Source of the DNA: Pyrinomonadaceae bacterium
GTDB lineage: Bacteria; Acidobacteriota; Blastocatellia; Pyrinomonadales; Pyrinomonadaceae
Length of the DNA stretch: 64,000 bases
NCBI GenBank assembly: GCA_013003215.1
Contig: JABDKD010000230.1
Coordinates: 1-64,000, forward strand
Direction of reading: 5' to 3'
Below, piece by piece: positions 58,724 through 64,000 of this stretch (position 1 is the stretch's first letter; every line of letters starts with the position of its first letter). A program made the translations under genes and the position numbers. The notes beneath the pieces are model-generated. The model ran no database searches and was not told the DNA's origin. It saw only the letters and a program-made list of their open reading frames with translations.

Positions 58724-59043
58724 GACAGGTGCTTAACGATCTCCTTTGGGTCAATATCAAAATGAGACGCGTGGTAAACAACCGAGCCGTTCCTGACTAC
58801 CAGTGCCTGGGGGGACTCATGTTTTATTCCCGTGAGCTGCTCGACTGCGTTTGAAACGTCTCGGGAATGCTGAACCGTTATGAGATTCACAGTGGCGTCA
58901 ACATTTGAAACCTCATTGTAAACGCGCCTGCTTATCGAACACGTTCGGGAATGTTTAAAAACAACTATCGGTCGTTCTTTTGAAGAAGCGATGAGCTCAT
59001 CCAGGCTTTCCGATGAATCCAATTCTCTAAACTTTGCTTTCAT
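58720..59043 (-). CDS. ytxJ: YtxJ-type bacillithiol-system redox protein
   Basis: A 107-aa thioredoxin-fold protein. VFKHSRTCSISRRVYNEV has the single active-site cysteine (about Cys35) of the monothiol YtxJ family, and TGIKHESPQALVVRNGSVVY is the cis-Pro region. The family is thought to remove bacillithiol from proteins. This suggests that the organism makes bacillithiol; no bsh biosynthesis gene is in the window. It overlaps DUF971 and follows the membrane protein gene after 6 bp. Confidence 0.9.
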   Translation of the reverse strand: MKAKFRELDSSESLDELIASSKERPIVVFKHSRTCSISRRVYNEVSNVDATVNLITVQHSRDVSNAVEQLTGIKHESPQALVVRNGSVVYHASHFDIDPKEIVKHLS

Positions 59044-59049
59044 TAATCG

Positions 59050-59745
59050 TTAAACCGAGTCCGCCGCCGGCAAACTGCCCGGGAATATTTTTCTGTACGC
59101 AACTACATGTGCCCCAATTATAATCGGTATTGTGAGATATACCCCCACGCAGAAGAGAAGCAATCCAACGAGTGAAACGATAAATCCTACAGCCCAAAGG
59201 CCGGCTACTCCATTTAGGTTGCCCCATACACCGCGAACGCTCAATTTGATGGACTCCCATCCGCCCAGTTGTTTATCCACGATCAATGGAAATGCAAAAA
59301 GAAGAAGTGTATGGATGCAAACCATGATTATCATCACGATGAAATCCACCAAAAAAACACCGGCCAGAAAAGACACCAGCTCTTCCTGACTCACCCGCTG
59401 CCCCATTACCGCTGCCGCCATAACTGGCAAATAGATCAAGCCGATCACCAACATCGTTGGGATGAACATCACTGCAAACACAAAAAGGCCCGGTTTCCAG
59501 AATGAGAAGCCCTTAAAGAGGCTCTCAAACTTTGGTTCGCGGCCATCGATAACTTCCAGAAAGCAGTACATGATCCCGCAGATCATCGCGCCCGTCAGGA
59601 TATAAAGAGTGGCGCCTCCGATCATTACACCTACCACTGAGATCGCAAACAAAAGCCAGAAATGAGGCTTAATTAACTCCCATGCTTCTTTGTAACACTC
59701 GACGGGTTTAATTACGCCTATTTGGAAGTCAGTATCAACCAGCAT
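59050..59745 (-). CDS. multi-pass membrane protein of unknown function
   Basis: A 231-aa protein. The N-terminus GVIKPVECYKEAWELIKPHF is amphipathic. About six membrane helices follow, with GAMICGIMYCFLEVIDGREP between the second and third. FPLIVDKQLGGWESIKLSVR is a motif seen in many bacterial integral membrane proteins of unknown role (DUF975-like arrangement). It is 21 bp after the phosphorylase gene and 6 bp before ytxJ, so it is in the same operon. Confidence 0.75.
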   Translation of the reverse strand: MLVDTDFQIGVIKPVECYKEAWELIKPHFWLLFAISVVGVMIGGATLYILTGAMICGIMYCFLEVIDGREPKFESLFKGFSFWKPGLFVFAVMFIPTMLVIGLIYLPVMAAAVMGQRVSQEELVSFLAGVFLVDFIVMIIMVCIHTLLLFAFPLIVDKQLGGWESIKLSVRGVWGNLNGVAGLWAVGFIVSLVGLLLFCVGVYLTIPIIIGAHVVAYRKIFPGSLPAADSV

Positions 59746-59766
59746 ATGAGAATTCTGGAACTTGAT

Positions 59767-61965
59767 TTATTTCAGGTAGATTTTGTGCAAGTAGTCCTCG
59801 ACCATTCTATCACTTCCAAAAGAATGCGTGAGCGTGGCAAGCGAATCCTTCATCGAAGCAATCCACCCTGCGGGCAAGCCGTTTTCATCGAGATCGTAGT
59901 ACCGCGGAATTATCTCGTTTTCAAGGACCGAGTAAAGCGATTCCGCATCCAAATCGTCGAGTTCTTCAACCGATAGATTTTCCGGATCTTCTCTCGGCCC
60001 GATCGCAAATCCGTTTTTACCGTTATAGCCCTCTATCCACCAGCCATCCAGAATACTGAAATTGAGACCTCCGTTCATCGCAACTTTTTGGCCGCTGGTT
60101 CCGGATGCTTCGAGAGGCCGTCTGGGTACGTTCATCCAAACATCGACACCCTGAACGAGATGTCTCGCAATCTCCTGATCATAATCCGCAATAAACACGG
60201 CTCGTTTTTGCCAGTTCGAATCGTTGTCGATCCTCAATAAATGCTGGAGAATATTTTTTGCTTTTCGATCCTGTGGATGGGCTTTCCCAGCGAAGACGAA
60301 TTGAACCGGGCGATCCGGGTGATCGACCATCTTGAGCAGGCGATCGAGGTCGGAAATGATCAGGTTCCAGCGTTTGTATGCCGCGATTCTGCGCGCGAAG
60401 CCGATAGTCAGAACATTGGGATCAAAAAGTGTCGAGGTGCGCTTATGTTCGTTGATCGTGTGCTCATCGCCCGTGTGAGATTCCTGAGTTCGTTCTCGAA
60501 TAAACGCTATCAACAACCTTTTCGCAAGGAGATGCGCATTCCAGATTTCTTCGTCCGGAATTGCCCCCACTGCTTCGCTCCAAAGTTTATTCTCACGAAG
60601 TATGGTTTCCCAATCGTCGCCGATATGACGCTGGAAGACCTCCTTGAAGATGGGCGAGATCCACGTCAGAGCGTGGACGCCGTTGGTAATCGAGGTAATG
60701 GGGACGGATTCAACGGGGGTTTCTTCCGGAAACATTTTCCGCCAAAGCTTGCGTGATACCTCACCATGTTTCTTGCTGACCCCGTTTGCGGACCTCGTAA
60801 GGCGGATGGCAAGAGGTGTCATTCCAAACCACTCTTTATCGTCTTCCGGATTTGTGCGTCCAAGGTCTAAGAATGTTTTGCTATCCAACTTTAAGTCATT
60901 GATGAATTCTTCAGAAAGACAACTCAACAGCACATCCGGGTCAAACGTGTCGTTTCCGGCTTCAACCGGCGTATGTGTTGTGAATACACATTTCTCGCTT
61001 ATCGAGGCAATTGCATCCAGAAAACTTGCCTCAGGATTCGAAGCGATATGTTCCCGTGCCAGTTCCAGGGTCAAAAAAGCGGAATGTCCTTCATTCAAGT
61101 GAAAAACTGAGGGTTCGATATTGAGTTTGCGAAGCAGTCGGACTCCGCCGATACCCAAAATCTCCTCCTGGACAATACGAGTTTCCGAGTCGCCCCCGTA
61201 AAGGTGTCCGGTGATATACCGGTCGACGGCATCATTTTCTGAAACATTCGTATCCAGCAGGTAAAGCGAGACACGCCCGACCTTAGCAAGCCAGGCCTGT
61301 GCAAAAACCTCCCGCCCTCGAATCCGCACACCTATCTTTACGCGGTCTCCATCCGCGTTCAAAACCGGCGTCAAAGCCCTCTCGGTATCAAACGAGTCTG
61401 TATACTTTTCTTCCTGCCATCCATCGTGCGTAATGCTTTGGCGAAAATATCCAAACCTGTACATCAGGCCGACAGCGATCAAGGGCAGATTCAGATCGCT
61501 TGCGGATTTCAGGTGATCGCCGGCAAGGATGCCGAGTCCCCCGGAATAGATCGGCAGAGAATTGTGTACACCGTATTCCGCACAGAAATACGCAATTGGC
61601 CGGGACGCGTTTGTCTCGCCAAATTCCTTGCGTTCGGCGAGCATGTAGTTTTCGAACTCAGCCTGAGCCCGATGCAGGCGCTTTAGATACCGGCGATCCG
61701 CAGCCTTTTCCCACAGGCGTCTTTCGGCGACATCGCGCAGGAATAGCCGAGGGTTTTGCTCAGTCCGGTCCCAGAGTCCCGGTTCGATATCTGCGAAAAG
61801 GCGTTCGCATGATTCGTTCCAACTCCAGTAAAAGTTCTGAGAAAGAGTATTGAGAAAAGAAAGTTCTTCCGGTAGGGACCTATCAGGTGAAAAACTCTCG
61901 ATGAGGTTTTCCGATAAGGCCGGGCTTACAGCATTTTGCATAATATCGCCGTCGTTGTTTAGCAT
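59767..61965 (-). CDS. glgP: alpha-glucan (glycogen/maltodextrin) phosphorylase
   Basis: About 732 aa. It releases glucose-1-phosphate from alpha-1,4-glucans. Seen: FLNTLSQNFYWSWNESCERL (DUF3417-type start), RPIAYFCAEYGVHNSLPIYS, GGLGILAGDHLKSASDLNLP, HLNEGHSAFLTLELAREHI, TTHTPVEAGNDTF, and TIGFARRIAAYKRWNLI. GKAHPQDRKAKNILQHL and SGTSGQKVAMNGGLNFSILD (PLP-lysine region) follow. It belongs to the shorter, thermophile-type phosphorylases. The frame opens to 62073, but a promoter at 62009-62036 lies inside that part, so ATG at 61965 or 61941 is the real start. Confidence 0.93.
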   Translation of the reverse strand: MLNNDGDIMQNAVSPALSENLIESFSPDRSLPEELSFLNTLSQNFYWSWNESCERLFADIEPGLWDRTEQNPRLFLRDVAERRLWEKAADRRYLKRLHRAQAEFENYMLAERKEFGETNASRPIAYFCAEYGVHNSLPIYSGGLGILAGDHLKSASDLNLPLIAVGLMYRFGYFRQSITHDGWQEEKYTDSFDTERALTPVLNADGDRVKIGVRIRGREVFAQAWLAKVGRVSLYLLDTNVSENDAVDRYITGHLYGGDSETRIVQEEILGIGGVRLLRKLNIEPSVFHLNEGHSAFLTLELAREHIASNPEASFLDAIASISEKCVFTTHTPVEAGNDTFDPDVLLSCLSEEFINDLKLDSKTFLDLGRTNPEDDKEWFGMTPLAIRLTRSANGVSKKHGEVSRKLWRKMFPEETPVESVPITSITNGVHALTWISPIFKEVFQRHIGDDWETILRENKLWSEAVGAIPDEEIWNAHLLAKRLLIAFIRERTQESHTGDEHTINEHKRTSTLFDPNVLTIGFARRIAAYKRWNLIISDLDRLLKMVDHPDRPVQFVFAGKAHPQDRKAKNILQHLLRIDNDSNWQKRAVFIADYDQEIARHLVQGVDVWMNVPRRPLEASGTSGQKVAMNGGLNFSILDGWWIEGYNGKNGFAIGPREDPENLSVEELDDLDAESLYSVLENEIIPRYYDLDENGLPAGWIASMKDSLATLTHSFGSDRMVEDYLHKIYLK

Positions 61966-62008
61966 CTCTTGTTCAGATTTTCCGGGAGTGGAGGCCCGCT
62001 CACTGCTA

Positions 62009-62036
62009 AAGATAATGCAATATAATTCATCGGCAA
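62009..62036 (-). promoter_or_regulatory. promoter of the phosphorylase operon
   Basis: On the minus strand TTGCCG (62036-62031), 16 bp, TATCTT (62014-62009), about 45 bp upstream of the chosen glgP start. Confidence 0.4.
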
Positions 62037-62108
62037 CAATCAGGCAAATCGGCAAGGTGCCGGTTGGATTCACAAAAAACGCGATCGCGGAGGCCTTTCG
62101 GCAAATCC

Positions 62109-62783
62109 CTAGAACCGTGCCGCCCCACTGTCTGAGTCACTGTATTTCATGAACCTCATGTGAATCGAAACCATTGCTCCAAATAGAGTACCTCCTAAAA
62201 TAACGACCAAAAAGAATGCCGGCCTGAGATTTCCGGATCCCATAACGAAGAGTTGAGCGGCGCCGAAGAACGCCACACCGCCGACAGGAATTATTACCGG
62301 TATGGAAGCCAAAACGCCCCGGCTAAAATGGGTTTTGCTTAAAGACGGAGAAAATATAATCGACTTCCATCGAGGATAGTCCCAGCAAACCAGGTACAGG
62401 CATGCGATTGCCATAAGGAGAGTTATCAGCCACGTACCCTTAAAGCCGACTGAATTCGTGAGCACGGCGATGTTAACAATGATTGGAAAGAACAGTAGTG
62501 CGCCTATGTGAGAAGTTCTGGGGATAAGCATCAGAAGAACAGCGATCAACTGGGACCATCCTATGAAATCGTAGTAAAAGCCGGTTTTGTATAAAGCGTC
62601 AAAATAGTACCCAACCGGATTAGAGACAGGAAGAATCGTAAAAGGTTGATGCAGAATCTTGGGAATGCTGGGTGGAATAAAGCTGAGCCCCAGGAGCACC
62701 CTGACAAAGGCTGTGAACGACTGGAGTAGTTTGGAATTAACTGTTTTGGAATGTAAACGGTCAAGTGAGTTTTCGAGATTCAT
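62109..62783 (-). CDS. DoxX-like membrane protein
   Basis: About 224 aa, five to six membrane helices. It begins MNLENSLDRLHSKTV; FVRVLLGLSFIPPSIPKIL and YKTGFYYDFIGWSQLIAVLL match the DoxX pattern, followed by PRTSHIGALLFFPIIVNIAV. The C-terminal helices are less conserved. DoxX-type proteins take part in membrane redox chemistry. ATG at 62783 is preceded by AAAGGT directly adjacent. The frame extends to 63008, but that part overlaps the divergent mtnA promoter. Confidence 0.8.
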   Translation of the reverse strand: MNLENSLDRLHSKTVNSKLLQSFTAFVRVLLGLSFIPPSIPKILHQPFTILPVSNPVGYYFDALYKTGFYYDFIGWSQLIAVLLMLIPRTSHIGALLFFPIIVNIAVLTNSVGFKGTWLITLLMAIACLYLVCWDYPRWKSIIFSPSLSKTHFSRGVLASIPVIIPVGGVAFFGAAQLFVMGSGNLRPAFFLVVILGGTLFGAMVSIHMRFMKYSDSDSGAARF

Positions 62784-62845
62784 ACCTTTGTAACGTATCG
62801 TTAGCCGGCAAGGTTCTCGCCGGAGGGCCTCGGGCAAGGGACCAA

Positions 62846-62875
62846 TTGGGAAATGAATCGGTAAAACGATATAAT
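62846..62875 (+). promoter_or_regulatory. promoter of mtnA
   Basis: TTGGGA (62846-62851), 18 bp, perfect TATAAT (62870-62875), 44 bp upstream of the mtnA ATG. Confidence 0.65.
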
Positions 62876-62919
62876 TCCAGAGTTTCAAACTACAAATCAA
62901 CAAGGAATAAAAATAACGA

Positions 62920-63969
62920 ATGATCATACCGGTTAAGTGGACGGATGAATGTGTGGAAATGCTCGACCAGCGGCTTTTGCCGACTGAGGAAGTATGGCTC
63001 AAGCTCAAGACCTACAACGATGTTGCGGACGGGATTCGCGACATGGTTATTCGCGGAGCGCCTGCGATTGGAGTTTCGTGCGCATACGGGATAGCGCTCG
63101 GGCTGAAGAATTTCGTGGGAATGAACGTCGAGGACATGGAAGAGGAACTCGACTACATTTGCGAAGTACTCGCAAAGACCCGGCCTACTGCGATCAATCT
63201 CTTTTGGGCTATTGATCGGATGAAGCGGACGTTTGCAAAGGCAAAGGAAGAAGGAAAGAACGTTTCCGAGATAAAGCAGGTCATGATCGACGACGCGAAG
63301 GCGATTCACGAAGAAGACATTGAATCCCAACGGTTGATCGCTCAGTTCGGTGGAGAACTCCTGGAAGACGATTCGAATGTATTGACCCACTGCAACGCCG
63401 GAGCATTGGCTACGGGCGGCGTTTGGGGCACTGCGCTGGGCGTCATCAGGGGAGCCAAGGACCAGGGAAAGAAGGTTACCGTGATTGCTGACGAAACCCG
63501 TCCTTATCTTCAAGGAGCCCGACTCACGGCATGGGAACTACTTCAGGACGATATTCCCGTGACCCTGATCACGGACAACCAAAGCGGTCATCTGATGAAG
63601 AAGGGAATGGTGCAGGCGGTCGTCGTGGGTTCAGACAGAATCGCGGCCAACGGCGATGTTGCCAACAAGATCGGAACCTATATGGTTGCGGTATTGGCCA
63701 AACAGCATGGAATTCCATTTTATGTTGCGGCCCCCATGTCGACCGTTGATATGAACTGCCCGACGGGAGAAGAGATCCCGATCGAGGAACGCGACATTCG
63801 TGAGATAACCCATGTGAAGGATATTCAGCTCGCGCCGGAGGGAATAAGCGTTAACAATTACGCGTTTGATGTGACTCCGAATGAAATGGTAGACGCGATA
63901 ATCACCGAAAAAGGGGTCGCTCGAAAACCTTATGTCGAGAGTTTACGTAAAATGGCTGAAGACAACTAA
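62920..63969 (+). CDS. mtnA: S-methyl-5-thioribose-1-phosphate isomerase
   Basis: A 349-aa enzyme of the methionine salvage pathway and member of the eIF2B-alpha fold family. Seen: IRDMVIRGAPAIGVSCAYGI, RPTAINLFWAIDRM, VLTHCNAGALATGGVWGTAL with the catalytic Cys, VTVIADETRPYLQGARLTAW, VVVGSDRIAANGDVANKIGT with the catalytic Asp, and FYVAAPMSTVDMNCPTGEEI. Length typical. Its other pathway genes are not in the window. AAGGA lies upstream of the ATG. Confidence 0.96.
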   Translation: MIIPVKWTDECVEMLDQRLLPTEEVWLKLKTYNDVADGIRDMVIRGAPAIGVSCAYGIALGLKNFVGMNVEDMEEELDYICEVLAKTRPTAINLFWAIDRMKRTFAKAKEEGKNVSEIKQVMIDDAKAIHEEDIESQRLIAQFGGELLEDDSNVLTHCNAGALATGGVWGTALGVIRGAKDQGKKVTVIADETRPYLQGARLTAWELLQDDIPVTLITDNQSGHLMKKGMVQAVVVGSDRIAANGDVANKIGTYMVAVLAKQHGIPFYVAAPMSTVDMNCPTGEEIPIEERDIREITHVKDIQLAPEGISVNNYAFDVTPNEMVDAIITEKGVARKPYVESLRKMAEDN

Positions 63970-64000
63970 ACCAACAAAGTCTGCGGAAGAGAATTAAGAA

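Noticed and set aside
62784-63008. Upstream extension of the DoxX-like reading frame
   Set aside because: Covers the divergent mtnA promoter and first codons; the encoded segment lacks a sensible N-terminus, so ATG at 62783 is preferred.

Overview
The window looks like part of a chromosome from an Acidobacteriota bacterium, most likely class Blastocatellia. The grounds are moderate GC content, two VWFA-related proteins of the acidobacterial type, a large Oar-like TonB receptor with a carboxypeptidase-regulatory N-domain, a YtxJ-type bacillithiol-system protein, and Gram-negative envelope machinery (TonB/ExbB/ExbD, secretin, RodZ-like protein). This placement is inference from gene content; no rRNA or tRNA gene was seen. 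No phage, insertion sequence or CRISPR array was seen.

Layout. 3-854: 3' part of an Arg/Gln-rich repeat protein that enters from outside the window. 1354-8880: der, a MauE-thioredoxin-thioredoxin fusion, tgt and the yajC-secD-secF translocon genes. 9316-12991: tonB, exbB, two exbD and a TPR lipoprotein. 13114-17496: rel, ridA, rpmB (minus) and a SurA-like lipoprotein. 17549-22265: an ABC-F ATPase, then an Rrf2 regulator with an ABC exporter and a small membrane protein. 22284-24764 (minus): guaB and a RodZ-like protein. 24975-27575: a very small bacterial-microcompartment locus (one BMC-H shell protein, one acylating aldehyde dehydrogenase, one zinc-ribbon membrane protein). 27563-28089: a broken gene fragment and two copies of a 131-bp repeat. 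28090-30186 (minus): tandem VWFA proteins. 30399-38094: a compact type II secretion / type IV pilus-like operon (GspF, GspE, a secretin fused to a cohesin-like domain, two pseudopilins, a PilM-like protein).

38196-45839: an ECF sigma factor, DUF4870 protein, zinc-finger anti-sigma factor, bactofilin-like membrane protein, DUF5666 protein, Oar-like receptor and a LolA-like secreted protein. 45890-50040 (minus): the classical rplM-rpsI-rpsB-tsf-pyrH-frr translation cluster. 50130-53731: a Nudix hydrolase, a methyltransferase, a family-4 uracil-DNA glycosylase and coaBC. 53831-55625: a tightly overlapping three-gene cassette of unknown function ending in a polyprenyl-synthetase-like protein without its catalytic aspartates. 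55634-58160: a CAP-domain protein, a peroxiredoxin-like lipoprotein and an exported isoaspartyl peptidase. 58153-62783 (minus): a glycogen-phosphorylase operon with YtxJ and DUF971 proteins, and a DoxX-like protein. 62920-63969: mtnA.

Most of the window is core metabolism, translation and envelope biogenesis. The places most worth a second look are the minimal microcompartment locus, the secretin-cohesin fusion, the inactive isoprenoid-synthase-like cassette, the Rrf2 double operator, intrinsic terminators placed directly against start codons, and low-complexity segments (Ser/Asn-rich or RGG-rich) that recur in exported proteins.
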